The translations under genes and the position numbers were made by a program. A stretch of 64,000 nucleotides of DNA, from the NCBI RefSeq assembly GCF_013407955.1, contig NZ_JACCBU010000001.1:2294001-2358000 (forward strand). The letters run 5' to 3'. Origin of the DNA: Microlunatus parietis (GTDB taxonomy: Bacteria; Actinomycetota; Actinomycetes; Propionibacteriales; Propionibacteriaceae). The first letter of the stretch is position 1. Every line of letters begins with the position of its first letter. The notes beneath the pieces were generated by a model that was not told where the DNA came from, searched no databases, and saw nothing but the letters and a program-made list of their open reading frames with translations. This document shows positions 25,717 to 34,057 of this stretch, one piece after another.

Positions 25717-26553
25717 TCATCGCCAGGACTTCGGGTATCGCTTGCCGGGCTTGGGCTTGCCGAGCAACTCGCTCACCGTGACCAGCGTGTAGCCGCGCTT
25801 CTTCAGTCCCCTGATGATGCCTTCCTGGGCGGCGATCGTGGACCGGTGGATGTCGTGCATGAGCACGATCCGGTTCCTGGCCGCGCCGCGCAGCACCTTG
25901 CGTTTGATCTTGCGCGCATTGCGGCTGGACCAGTCGAGCGTGTCGACGTCCCACAGGATCTCGGCCAGGCCGGCCTTCCTGGCCGCCTTGGTCACGCCCC
26001 GGTCCGTCGCGCCGTACGGCGGACGCATCAGCCGCACCCGGCAGCGGCAGCCCTTCTCGATCGCGGCCGAGGCCCGCTTGAGATCCCGGTACGCACCCTT
26101 GACCGACTTGCGGTTCAGCGAGTCGTGGTCCCACGAATGGTTCGCCACCTCGGACCCGGCCCGGTGGATCTTCCGGACCAGCTTCGGATGCCGCCGGGCG
26201 AGCTGGCCGAGCTGGAAGAACGTCGCCCTCACCTTGTGCTTCTTCAGGATCTTGATCAGCTTGCCCGTCGTCCGCGGGTTCGGCCCGTCGTCGTAGGTGA
26301 GCGCGATGCACTTCAGCTTCTTGCAGTCGACCGCCGGTCGGGACCGTTTCGCCGCGGCGTTCGGAGTCGGCTTCGGCGACGCCGCCGCCACCGTCAGCGG
26401 CACGACCGGCCGGCCGGCGGACGCCTCGGAGACGATCCTTTCGGACGGCGCAGTACTGGTGGGCGGAGCAGCGCCGCAGGCGCCGAGGAGCAGGGACATC
26501 CCGAGCACTAATGCCGCAGCCGCAGAAACAGGCGCGGACCCTTGGATTCGCAC
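25717..26553 (-). CDS. Polysaccharide deacetylase lipoprotein
   Basis: A 278-residue protein. The N-terminus has a hydrophobic signal ending in the lipobox LLGACG, so it is anchored outside. A P/A/S-rich linker leads to a NodB domain with all motifs: TYDDGP, NHSWDHDSL (metal histidines), RPPYGATD, DVDTLDW and LMHDIH. It probably removes acetyl groups from peptidoglycan or another wall polymer. The GTG at 26553 follows TAGTGT by 7 nt. The mature part is unusually lysine-rich for this genome. Confidence 0.85.
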   Translation of the reverse strand: MRIQGSAPVSAAAALVLGMSLLLGACGAAPPTSTAPSERIVSEASAGRPVVPLTVAAASPKPTPNAAAKRSRPAVDCKKLKCIALTYDDGPNPRTTGKLIKILKKHKVRATFFQLGQLARRHPKLVRKIHRAGSEVANHSWDHDSLNRKSVKGAYRDLKRASAAIEKGCRCRVRLMRPPYGATDRGVTKAARKAGLAEILWDVDTLDWSSRNARKIKRKVLRGAARNRIVLMHDIHRSTIAAQEGIIRGLKKRGYTLVTVSELLGKPKPGKRYPKSWR

Positions 26554-26560
26554 CGGGCTG

Positions 26561-26566
26561 ACACTA
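26561..26566 (-). promoter_or_regulatory. -10 element of the deacetylase gene
   Basis: TAGTGT on the minus strand, 7 nt before the GTG at 26553. Confidence 0.4.
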
Positions 26567-26666
26567 CTCCCACGAAGCGACCTGCCGCTCGACTCAACCG
26601 CCGCAAGCAGGGACGCTCGCCCCGGTGGCTGGTGGCGAAGCGCACGTTCGCCGCCAGCCTCCTGGT

Positions 26667-28133
26667 TCAGTGTTCGTGGCCGTCCGGCGGCGGCTCGGTG
26701 ATCACCCCGATCTTGGCGACCGTGACGGTGCGGTGGCCGTTCGTACCGCCGATGGTGACCTTGCGGTAGGTGGTGTTGTTGCCGGTGCTGGTCTCGACGA
26801 GCCTTCGTTCCGGGTTCGCCGTCACCTCGATGTAGTAGACGCCGTTCTTCAACCCCTTGAGGTCGAACGACTGGCCGGGCAGCGACTGCACGTAGGTGTC
26901 GCCGGAGCCGCTGGCGAGCACCTCGCGGATGGCGATCGACGAGCGGTCGCCGCACGCGGTGTGCAGGTCGGTGTTCTCCGGTTTCCAGTTCGCGCCCTTG
27001 ATCGTGTAGTCGATCGCATCGGTGTTGGCCAGGCAGAACGCCTCCTTCTGGCTGCGGACGACGACCTTCTTGTCCTCGTCCAGCAGCCGGTAGCGCGCGA
27101 AGTCGGTGAAGTGCCAGTGCTCATGCCCGTCCCGCGCGTCCCACTCCATGGTGCCGACCCGGCGGTGGCCGATCTGCTTCCCGGAGCGGTTGAAGAAGTA
27201 CTGGTAGGCGTCCATCAGGTCGTCGTTCTGATCTTGCCGGAAGCCGTCCACCACCAACGGTGACGGTCCCGCATTCCACACCGTGGCAGAGAAATCGAGG
27301 TAGCGGCCGCGGTCGATCATGATGCCCCAGGCGGGCAGCGAGCGAAGATCGGGCAGCGGCCCGATCGGCTTGGTGATCATGGCCCGACCCGTCGGCCGGA
27401 CCGGGGCCGGCTGGTCCTCCGGCGCCGTACGGACCGGCCGGCGAGCCCGGTCCTTCCCCTCGACACCCTTGATCACCTTCAGGTTGACCGTGCTGGTGGC
27501 GTCCGCCGCCGGGATCTCGAACAGGTCCCGATAACCCTTCGCAACGGTCGTGGTGATCTTGTAGCTGCCGGGCTTGAGCTTCGTCTCCAGGTAGTCGACC
27601 GCACGTACCGCGAAGCCGCGCTCGATCCCCCACACCGCCCCGATCGTGTACGGGTTCGCCGCACACCCGACCGGGTAGGGCGACGTGGCCGGCGCGTCGG
27701 GCCGGCGCCGTACCTGCTCCGAGGCGCCCGGGCAGAAGTCGAGCCGGCGCTCCAGGACCTGCTTCCCTCCTCCGTCCACGACCCGCACGGTGAAGAACCT
27801 CCGCAGGCCGTCGAACGTCGGCACCGAGGCCTCCGGGATCCGCCGGTCGGCGCCCGGCTTGACCTGCCAGGCACTGATCGGCCGGTCGTACGACGTCCGG
27901 TAGGCCCGGATCTCGAACGGTCGCCGGCCGGCCACCGCGTAGAGGTTCAGCGGGACCGCGGTATCGCCGTCCCAGTTCTCCGCAGTGATGTTCTTGGTCG
28001 CCACCTCGAGCTTGAGCGGCACGTCCCTCGGTGCCGCTGCCGCGGGCGCCCCCGTCGATCCGCAGATTCCCGCACTCATGGCCACCGCGGTCAGGGCGCC
28101 CACAGTCGCCCGCCGCAGTCGATATCCGGTCAT
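26667..28133 (-). CDS. Secreted lysyl oxidase-like protein
   Basis: A 488-residue protein with a signal peptide (cleavage probably after APAAAA, about residue 34). The C-terminal half (about 275-470) matches the lysyl oxidase domain: LPDLRSLPAWGIMID, the copper-binding histidines in DGHEHWHFTDFARYRLLD (about 335-350), CLANTDAIDYT and an ACGDRSSI segment with conserved cysteines. Animal lysyl oxidases and the Streptomyces homologue oxidise lysine side chains with copper and a tyrosyl-lysine quinone. The N-terminal 230 residues are not recognised. SD: GAGGGGG. Confidence 0.8.
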   Translation of the reverse strand: MTGYRLRRATVGALTAVAMSAGICGSTGAPAAAAPRDVPLKLEVATKNITAENWDGDTAVPLNLYAVAGRRPFEIRAYRTSYDRPISAWQVKPGADRRIPEASVPTFDGLRRFFTVRVVDGGGKQVLERRLDFCPGASEQVRRRPDAPATSPYPVGCAANPYTIGAVWGIERGFAVRAVDYLETKLKPGSYKITTTVAKGYRDLFEIPAADATSTVNLKVIKGVEGKDRARRPVRTAPEDQPAPVRPTGRAMITKPIGPLPDLRSLPAWGIMIDRGRYLDFSATVWNAGPSPLVVDGFRQDQNDDLMDAYQYFFNRSGKQIGHRRVGTMEWDARDGHEHWHFTDFARYRLLDEDKKVVVRSQKEAFCLANTDAIDYTIKGANWKPENTDLHTACGDRSSIAIREVLASGSGDTYVQSLPGQSFDLKGLKNGVYYIEVTANPERRLVETSTGNNTTYRKVTIGGTNGHRTVTVAKIGVITEPPPDGHEH

Positions 28134-28231
28134 TCAGACCCCCTCGCTGTCGAGCGGCCCCGTGCCACTCACGACCGATACGGTCCGGCGGCGGGATCCG
28201 TTGCACGGCGATCCGAACTATTTCGGTGGGT

Positions 28232-28341
28232 GATCAGGGGTCGGGTACGAGTTCGGGGGTTCGACTGACAGCCCTCCGTTCCTGGTGGACGATGGTGAGG
28301 AAGGCAGGTCCGGGAGCGGGCCCCGCAGTTCACCCCTGATC
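28232..28341. promoter_or_regulatory. Inverted repeat upstream of the ATP-grasp cassette
   Basis: GATCAGGGGT (28232-28241) and ACCCCTGATC (28332-28341) are perfect 10-bp inverted copies with 90 bp between. The right copy overlaps the ribosome binding site region of the first cassette gene (GGAG at 28341-28344). It could be a looping operator or a structured leader. The rest of the 218-bp gap shows nothing else clear. Confidence 0.4.
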
Positions 28342-28351
28342 GGAGTCAACG

Positions 28352-28786
28352 ATGACTGAACTCGACGATCTCCTGAGCCGGCTTCCGCAGCCCCAGGAAA
28401 CGATCACCATCACGGGATTCGCCGTCGGAAAGAGCGACGGGTATGTCCATCTCGCGGTCCGTACGGGCATCATCGGGGTGCCGCTCGACGAGATCACCGA
28501 CCTGCGCCGGGTGGACGCCCCGGGCACCACCTCGGAAGTGGTCGAGGTCGATGTGAAGGACCCCGCGATGATCACCCAGCTCCGGCGGGTCCAGCTGTTC
28601 CCCCGCGGCGGCGAAGGCGTCTCGCTGGCTGCCGATTCCGGTCACACCACCTGGACCATCCCGATCCACAGCGAGACCGCGACGCTGACCGGGGATCCGT
28701 TGGAGCGCGACATGACCGACGACGGGATCCACGGTTCGGAGGGTGACGACTCGCACATCGTCGAGGCCGAGGAGATCTGGTTCTGA
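28352..28786 (+). CDS. Small acidic protein of the ATP-grasp cassette, candidate substrate
   Basis: A 144-residue protein of unknown family. Residues about 18-50 (TITITGFAVGKSDGYVHLAV) resemble the next gene's product (VVVSGIAVGSPAGRIRLLV), so the two are probably paralogous. The C-terminal 35 residues are polar and acidic with scattered Ser/Thr (RDMTDDGIHGSEGDDSHIVE, ending EEIWF), a composition seen in substrates of ester- or amide-forming ATP-grasp ligases. That function is inferred from context only. GGAG lies 8 nt before the ATG. Confidence 0.7.
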   Translation: MTELDDLLSRLPQPQETITITGFAVGKSDGYVHLAVRTGIIGVPLDEITDLRRVDAPGTTSEVVEVDVKDPAMITQLRRVQLFPRGGEGVSLAADSGHTTWTIPIHSETATLTGDPLERDMTDDGIHGSEGDDSHIVEAEEIWF

Positions 28787-28788
28787 GG

Positions 28789-29187
28789 ATGGCTCAAGAT
28801 CAGGATTGGCTGGACACCCTGCCCGCCCTGGACGAGCCGGACGAGGGCGTCGTCGTCTCCGGCATCGCGGTCGGGTCACCGGCCGGGCGGATCCGGCTCC
28901 TCGTGACCGACGTGTGCGTCGACTTCGCCGCGGCGGACGTGGCGGGCTCCCGCGTCCTCGCCTCGCTAGCCGGCATCGAGGCCGCCCGGGTCGAGCTGCG
29001 GCTCAAGCCGGGCGCGACGGTCATCGCCGTCCAGGACGCCGACGCCCTGTTCGTCGGCGAGGCCTTCGGGGAGGCCACGTTCCCGTACGCGGCGCGCAGG
29101 AACACCAGCCCGACCTTCGCCTCGCCCGCCTATCGCGAACTCGAACGGGACTACACCCGCCGCTGGCATCTCGCGGGCGAGAGTTGA
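28789..29187 (+). CDS. Second small protein of the ATP-grasp cassette
   Basis: A 132-residue protein that begins 2 nt after the previous stop. Its N-terminal 100 residues share the pattern (S/T)G(F/I)AVG and alternating beta-like hydrophobics with the previous gene's product. The C-terminal tail differs: FPYAARRNTSPTFASPAYRE, then a basic/aromatic RRWHLAGES end. It could be a second substrate, a carrier or a docking partner. Its stop overlaps the TTG start of the ATP-grasp gene. Confidence 0.7.
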   Translation: MAQDQDWLDTLPALDEPDEGVVVSGIAVGSPAGRIRLLVTDVCVDFAAADVAGSRVLASLAGIEAARVELRLKPGATVIAVQDADALFVGEAFGEATFPYAARRNTSPTFASPAYRELERDYTRRWHLAGES

Positions 29188-30125
29188 TCATCATCCTCGC
29201 CCCGCCGGCGGATGTGCACGCCCGGCGGGTCAGCCAGGAGATCACCCGGCTCGGCGGCCCGGTGGAGATCGTCGACTGGCGTACCGCGGGCGTGGGGGCG
29301 ATGGCCTCGCTGCACTTTGCCGGGCCGCGGATCCGCCGATCGATCCGCGCGGACGATGCCCGGACGCTGGATCTCGCCGACGCCGGTGCGGTCTGGACCC
29401 GGCGGGTGGGCGCGGCCACGGTCTCCCCTGCGATCATCGACACCGAGCAGCGCCGGTTCGCCCAGGCGGAATGGCGTGATCTGCTGTACGGACTGGCCGA
29501 GGGGCCGACCGCGGTCAGCCCGCTCAGCTCACAACGCGCCGCGACGAAGCCGGCCCAGCTCGCGCAGGCACCGCGGGCCGGCCTGATCATCCCGGAGACC
29601 TTGATCACCAGCGATCCGGCGGACGCGGCGGCCTTCATCGATCATCATGCCGGCCGAGTCGTGCACAAGGTGATGAACGGTCCCGCCGATCGGCTGCTGG
29701 CCACGGCACGCTGGGACGAACGGCACCGGGCCGAGCTGGACCGGCTCCGGCTGACGCCGACGATCTTTCAGGAACTCGTCGAAGGGCCGCGCGACCTCCG
29801 GGTCACCATGATCGGCACGGAGTGTCTCGCGGTCGCGTTCGACCGCGGGCGAAGGCCCGGCCCGGTGGACTCGCGGCTCGATCTCGACGTGCCGGTGCGT
29901 CCGTACGAACTCCCGGCAGGCGTCCAGGCGGCGCTGGCGCGGCTGATGGCGGCGCTCGGACTGACCTTCGCGACGATCGATCTCAAGGAGGGCTGGGACG
30001 GCACGCTCTACTTCCTGGAGCTGAACCCGCAGGGCCAGTTCCTCTATGTCGAGATCCTGACCGGTCTCCCCATCGCCGCCGCGATGGGGAGACACCTGGT
30101 GGAACTCGACGGTCAGGCGTTCTGA
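29184..30125 (+). CDS. MvdD/RimK-type ATP-grasp ligase
   Basis: A 313-residue protein. The ATP-grasp core shows HKVMNG (phosphate-binding lysine), PTIFQELVEGPRDLRVTMIG (nucleotide-binding linker), FATIDLKEGWDG and LYFLELNPQGQFLYVE with the metal-binding Glu and Asn, then TGLPIAAAM. This follows the ligases that make esters or amides in microviridin-like graspetides. The TTG start overlaps the preceding stop (TTGA), so the three genes are translationally coupled. The end overlaps the convergent ABC permease gene by 13 bp. Confidence 0.82.
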   Translation: MIIILAPPADVHARRVSQEITRLGGPVEIVDWRTAGVGAMASLHFAGPRIRRSIRADDARTLDLADAGAVWTRRVGAATVSPAIIDTEQRRFAQAEWRDLLYGLAEGPTAVSPLSSQRAATKPAQLAQAPRAGLIIPETLITSDPADAAAFIDHHAGRVVHKVMNGPADRLLATARWDERHRAELDRLRLTPTIFQELVEGPRDLRVTMIGTECLAVAFDRGRRPGPVDSRLDLDVPVRPYELPAGVQAALARLMAALGLTFATIDLKEGWDGTLYFLELNPQGQFLYVEILTGLPIAAAMGRHLVELDGQAF

Positions 30126-30868
30126 CGGCGGAACGTCCGGGTGCCGATCCAGAGGCCCGCCGCGGCCAGGACGATCGCCCACAGCACACCCCAGAAGGTC
30201 TGACCGGTGAGCAGGTCGCCACGGAAGACCGCCCGAACACCGTCCACGATGTGCTTGGTCGGCAGCACGTTGCTGATCGCCTGCAGCCAGCCCGGGCCGA
30301 GGGTCATCGGCAGCAGGATGCCACTGAGCAGCAGCAACGGCAGCGTCACCATGTTGAGGATCGGGGCCAGCGCGTCCTCGCTCTTGGTGGCCAGCGCGAG
30401 CGCGTACGAGCTCGAGGCGCAGGCCGTACCGACCAAGATCACCAACACCAACCCGAGCAGCATGCCGCCGATCGACCCGCGCAGCCCGAAGGCGAAGGCG
30501 AGCCCGATCAAGATCAACCCCTGCACGGTCAGTTGCAGCACGTCACGGAGCACCCGGCCGAGCAGCAGCGCGACCCGACTGGCCGGGGTGACCCGTTCGG
30601 CCTCGATCACGCCGTCGCGCCACTCCCCGATCAGCCCGAACCCGGCGAACAGCGCACCGAACAGGCCGAGCTGCACCAGCAGACCCGGCACGAAGAGCGT
30701 GTACGCGTTCGCGGTGCCCAACTGGCCGGCGATCGGCTCCAGCAGCGGGCCGAACAGGACCAGGTAGAGCACCGGCTGCAGCATCCCGATGATCACCCAG
30801 GCCGGATTGCGGACGGCGAGCCGGAACTGCCGGCGGAACACGATGAACGTGTCGCGGAAGAAGGTCAT
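30113..30868 (-). CDS. ABC transporter permease, DrrB type
   Basis: A 251-residue ABC-2 permease with six membrane helices and the segment FAGFGLIGEWRDGVIEAERV TPAS between helices 2 and 3, typical of daunorubicin-type exporters. The ATG at 30868 starts 2 nt after the ATPase gene's stop (TGATCATG) and has AGGAG 9 nt upstream. With the ATPase it forms an exporter for an unknown, probably hydrophobic, compound. Confidence 0.87.
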   Translation of the reverse strand: MTFFRDTFIVFRRQFRLAVRNPAWVIIGMLQPVLYLVLFGPLLEPIAGQLGTANAYTLFVPGLLVQLGLFGALFAGFGLIGEWRDGVIEAERVTPASRVALLLGRVLRDVLQLTVQGLILIGLAFAFGLRGSIGGMLLGLVLVILVGTACASSSYALALATKSEDALAPILNMVTLPLLLLSGILLPMTLGPGWLQAISNVLPTKHIVDGVRAVFRGDLLTGQTFWGVLWAIVLAAAGLWIGTRTFRRQNA

Positions 30869-30870
30869 GA

Positions 30871-31869
30871 TCAAACTCCTGCGGCTTCGAGTTCGGGACT
30901 CGGCGCGGCGTCGTCGCGCAGCGAATGCCCGGTCAGGGTGAGGAACACGTCGTCGAGCGTCGGCCGGCGCACCTCGACCGCCGCCAGCCCGATGCCGTCG
31001 GCATCAAGATCACGGAGCAGGCCGGGGAGCACCGCGCCGGCCTTCGGGATCCGTGCGGTCACGGTGGTCTCGACCGCCGCAATCTCGACCGCGCCCGAAA
31101 CGTCCCGCAGCCGTTCGATCGCCGGCCCGAGCCGGTCCGGATCGGCCAGGGTCAGCTCGATCAGATCACCGCGGACGGCGGACTTCAGGGCCTCCGGGGT
31201 GTCGGCGGCGATGATCTTGCCGTGGTCGATGACGAAGATCCGGTCGCACAGGGCGTCGGCCTCGTCCAGGTAGTGCGTGGTCAGGAAGACCGTGCTGCCG
31301 AGCCGGTCCCGCAGCGCGGCGATGTGCTGCCACAGGTTGGCCCGGGCCTGCGGGTCGAGACCAGTGGTCGGCTCGTCGAGGAAGATCAACTTCGGCTGGT
31401 GGACCAGTCCCATGGCGATGTCGAGCCGGCGCCGCTGGCCGCCGGACAGGCTGCGGCCCGGACGGGTCCAGATGCCGTCCAGGTCGAACCGGGACAGCAG
31501 GTCGCGGGCCCGCGCGGTCGCCGTGGCGCGGTCGATCCCGTACAGCAGGGCATGATCGACAAGCTCGTCGCCGGCCCTGGCCTCGCTGGAAGCCGACCCG
31601 GACTGGGAGACGTAGCCGATCGATCGGCGGACCTGGACCGGCTCGGTGGCGACGTCGTAGCCGGCCACCGTCGCGGTGCCCGAGGTCGGCCGCAGCAGGG
31701 TGGTGAGCATCTTCAGGGTGGTCGACTTGCCGGCTCCGTTCGGGCCGAGGAAGCCGACGATCTCCCCCTCGGCGACGTCGAGGTCGACACCGGCGACGGC
31801 GTTGACCTCGACCTTCTCGCGACCGCGACGGGTCAGGAAGGTCCGGCTGAGTTGGCGTGCATGAATCAT
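30871..31869 (-). CDS. ABC transporter ATP-binding protein, DrrA type
   Basis: A 332-residue ATPase. Walker A is GFLGPNGAGKSTTLKML, the signature LSGGQRRRLDIAMGLVHQP, and Walker B KLIFLDEPTTGLD. The C-terminal 100-residue extension resembles DUF4162 of DrrA proteins. AAGGAGGAG precedes the ATG at 31869. It is paired with the permease downstream and has a PadR gene and a double operator upstream. Confidence 0.9.
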   Translation of the reverse strand: MIHARQLSRTFLTRRGREKVEVNAVAGVDLDVAEGEIVGFLGPNGAGKSTTLKMLTTLLRPTSGTATVAGYDVATEPVQVRRSIGYVSQSGSASSEARAGDELVDHALLYGIDRATATARARDLLSRFDLDGIWTRPGRSLSGGQRRRLDIAMGLVHQPKLIFLDEPTTGLDPQARANLWQHIAALRDRLGSTVFLTTHYLDEADALCDRIFVIDHGKIIAADTPEALKSAVRGDLIELTLADPDRLGPAIERLRDVSGAVEIAAVETTVTARIPKAGAVLPGLLRDLDADGIGLAAVEVRRPTLDDVFLTLTGHSLRDDAAPSPELEAAGV

Positions 31870-31896
31870 GGATCGCTCCTCCTTCGATCCATGATT

Positions 31897-31930
31897 ATTC
31901 AAATTTGAGCCCGAATAGTCAAATTTGAAT
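31897..31930. promoter_or_regulatory. Double palindromic operator between padR and the ABC transporter genes
   Basis: TCAAATTTGA occurs at 31899-31908 and 31919-31928, 20 bp apart. The whole block, from ATTCAAATTTGA to TCAAATTTGAAT, is itself a larger palindrome. Its low GC content stands out. It lies 28 bp before the ATPase start on the minus strand, so PadR bound here would repress the transporter. Confidence 0.7.
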
Positions 31931-31934
31931 GCTG

Positions 31935-32585
31935 TCAGCCGTATCGCTTGGCGATCTCCTCCCGATAGCGCCGCGCCTGCTCGACCATCTCCCAGCCCGC
32001 GTCGTCCTCCGGCGGCTTCCAGGGGTCACCGGACTCGCCGGCGAACCAGAGGAACCCGTTGTCGAGCATGGTGGCGAACTCCCTGGTCCAGGCCAGTTCC
32101 GCCTCCGCCAGCGTGTAGTGCATCGTCAACGTGTGCCGGACATGGGTCGGGATGTTCTCGTTGCTGATCTTGGCCACCAGGCCGTCGCGGTACTGGGCCA
32201 CGCTGTCGACCCGGACCCTGATGGCCGCGACGACCTCGGCCCGGGTCAGCATCGGGGCGAACGACATGGCGGCCTGGAACATGATCTGATCCGGCCCGGT
32301 GGTGCCCTCCAGCCCGCTCCGGACCAACTCGTTCAGTTGGTCGGCCCCGGCCGGGTCCACCTCGTAGACGGCGACGGCGCGGTCGGCCTCGGTGAGCTCG
32401 TGCCGACGCAGCAGGCCCTGCTTGGACAGGCTGTTCAGCATCGAGTAGATCGAGCCGGGCCGGACCTGGGCCCAGTCCTCGACGTACCAGGAATTGAGCT
32501 CGCGCATCACCTGATAGCCGTTGACCGGTTGGAACAAGGAGACGACGCCCAGCACCAGCATCCGGGTCACCGCGGCACTCGCCAT
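31935..32585 (-). CDS. PadR family transcriptional regulator
   Basis: A 216-residue protein. The N-terminal PadR winged helix is visible (TRMLVLGVVSLFQPVNGYQV, RELNSWYVEDWAQVRPGSIY, SMLNSLSKQGLL), followed by a C-terminal dimerisation domain of the larger PadR subfamily. It probably represses the DrrAB-like transporter encoded just downstream through the double operator. The ATG at 32585 follows TAGGAT by 7 nt; an ATG 9 nt further upstream is less well placed. Confidence 0.87.
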   Translation of the reverse strand: MASAAVTRMLVLGVVSLFQPVNGYQVMRELNSWYVEDWAQVRPGSIYSMLNSLSKQGLLRRHELTEADRAVAVYEVDPAGADQLNELVRSGLEGTTGPDQIMFQAAMSFAPMLTRAEVVAAIRVRVDSVAQYRDGLVAKISNENIPTHVRHTLTMHYTLAEAELAWTREFATMLDNGFLWFAGESGDPWKPPEDDAGWEMVEQARRYREEIAKRYG

Positions 32586-32592
32586 GCGGCGC

Positions 32593-32598
32593 ATCCTA
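32593..32598 (-). promoter_or_regulatory. -10 element of padR
   Basis: TAGGAT on the minus strand, 7 nt before the ATG at 32585; its AGGA could alternatively be read as a ribosome binding site. Confidence 0.4.
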
Positions 32599-32657
32599 AT
32601 GAAAGCGTGCCGTGCCACTGAGCGGGCCAGTTCTCGGTGCGGCGAGTACGGACGACG

Positions 32658-32663
32658 TACCGT
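32658..32663 (+). promoter_or_regulatory. -10 element of the FAD-linked oxidase gene
   Basis: TACCGT, 6 nt before the ATG at 32670. Confidence 0.45.
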
Positions 32664-32669
32664 GAAACC

Positions 32670-34040
32670 ATGTCCGAGTCGTCGCTGCAGGAACTGGTCG
32701 CCGCGTTGCCGCCCGGCGTCGTGACCACGGAGGCGGCGACGATCGAGAACTACCGGCACGACTGGTCCCGGGACCCGTCCGCCGGTACGCCGATCGCGGT
32801 GGTCCGGGCCACCGACGCCGATCAGGTCCAGGCGACCGTCCGCTGGGCGGCGGAGCACAAGGTCCCGATCGTTCCGCGCGGCGCCGGCAGCGGCCTGTCC
32901 GGCGGCTCGTCGGCGGTCGACGGTGGGATCGTGCTCAGCCTGGAGCGGATGCGCAAGATCGAGATCGACACCGACAGCCGGGTCGCCGTGGTCGAACCGG
33001 GCCTGCTCAACGCCGAGGTCAAGGCGGCCGCCGCGGAGCACGGACTCTGGTACCCGCCCGACCCGTCCTCGTACGAGATCTGCTCGATCGGCGGCAACAT
33101 CGCGACCAACGCCGGCGGCCTGTGCTGCGTGAAGTACGGCGTCACCACCGACTACGTGCTCGGCCTCGACCTGGTCCTGGCCGACGGGACCGCGATCACG
33201 CTGGGCGGCAAGCGGGTCAAGGACTCGGCCGGACTGTCGCTGCTCAAGCTGTTCGTCGGCAGCGAGGGGACGCTGGGCATCGTCACCCGGGCGATCCTCC
33301 GGCTGATCCCGGCCCAGCCGCCACGCTCGACGATCGTCGGCACCTTCCCGACCGTGGTCGCGGCCGCCGAAGCCGTGGTCGACATCGGCCGCACGCTCCG
33401 CCCGTCGATGCTGGAGTTGATGGACCAGACCTCGATCAACGCGGTCGAGGACTACCGGCCGATGGGGCTGGACCGGGACGCGGCCGCGATGCTGATCGCC
33501 CAGTCCGACGCCCCGGAGGGCGCTCGGGAGGCGGAGATCGCGATCATCGAGCAGGCGTTCACCAAGGCCGCTGCGATGGACGTCTTCCTGACCCACGACG
33601 CCGACGAGGGCGAGCTGTTCGTGGCCGGCCGCCGGGCCTGTTTCGACGCCCTGGACGCACGCGGCGCACTGCTGCTCGAGGACGTCGGTGTGCCGGTTCC
33701 GGTGCTGCCGAAGCTGGTCGAGGGCATCGTCGCGATCGCCGCCAAGCACCAGGTCGAGATCCCGGTCGTCGCGCACGCCGGCGACGGCAACACGCACCCG
33801 AACGTCGTCTACAACGCCGCCGAGGAAGGCGCCCGTGACCGCGCCCTGATCGCGTTCTACGAGGTGATGGACCTGGCGATCAAGCTCGGCGGGACGATCA
33901 CCGGCGAGCACGGGGTCGGCCGGGCCAAGCGCCGAGCCCTGCCCGACCAGCTCGGCCCGGACGTGATGGCGCTGACCCGCAAGATCAAGAACGCCCTCGA
34001 TCCCGACGGCATTCTCAACCCCGGCGCCATCCTGGACTGA
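32670..34040 (+). CDS. FAD-linked oxidase, GlcD/D-lactate dehydrogenase-like
   Basis: A 456-residue protein of the 4-cresol/vanillyl-alcohol oxidase fold. The FAD domain shows PIVPRGAGSGLSGGSSAVDG, VEPGLLNAEVK, and the PPDPSSYEICSIGGNIATNA motif; the C-terminal domain ends in GEHGVGRAKR and ALDPDGILNPGAIL. Relatives oxidise glycolate, D-lactate or similar 2-hydroxy acids. No GlcE/GlcF partners are nearby, so it may act alone. The stop codon is part of a TGATCA. Confidence 0.87.
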   Translation: MSESSLQELVAALPPGVVTTEAATIENYRHDWSRDPSAGTPIAVVRATDADQVQATVRWAAEHKVPIVPRGAGSGLSGGSSAVDGGIVLSLERMRKIEIDTDSRVAVVEPGLLNAEVKAAAAEHGLWYPPDPSSYEICSIGGNIATNAGGLCCVKYGVTTDYVLGLDLVLADGTAITLGGKRVKDSAGLSLLKLFVGSEGTLGIVTRAILRLIPAQPPRSTIVGTFPTVVAAAEAVVDIGRTLRPSMLELMDQTSINAVEDYRPMGLDRDAAAMLIAQSDAPEGAREAEIAIIEQAFTKAAAMDVFLTHDADEGELFVAGRRACFDALDARGALLLEDVGVPVPVLPKLVEGIVAIAAKHQVEIPVVAHAGDGNTHPNVVYNAAEEGARDRALIAFYEVMDLAIKLGGTITGEHGVGRAKRRALPDQLGPDVMALTRKIKNALDPDGILNPGAILD

Positions 34041-34057
34041 TCACCGGCGCGCGGCGG

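Noticed and set aside
26535..26560. GTGCGAATCC string that resembles a tRNA T-loop
   Set aside because: It lacks the GTTC core and no acceptor or anticodon stems can be paired around it; it encodes the N-terminus of the deacetylase.
30113..31869. ABC transporter as the exporter of a product of the ATP-grasp cassette
   Set aside because: The genes are convergent with the cassette, have their own PadR gene and operator, and lack a peptidase domain. Proximity alone does not support the link.
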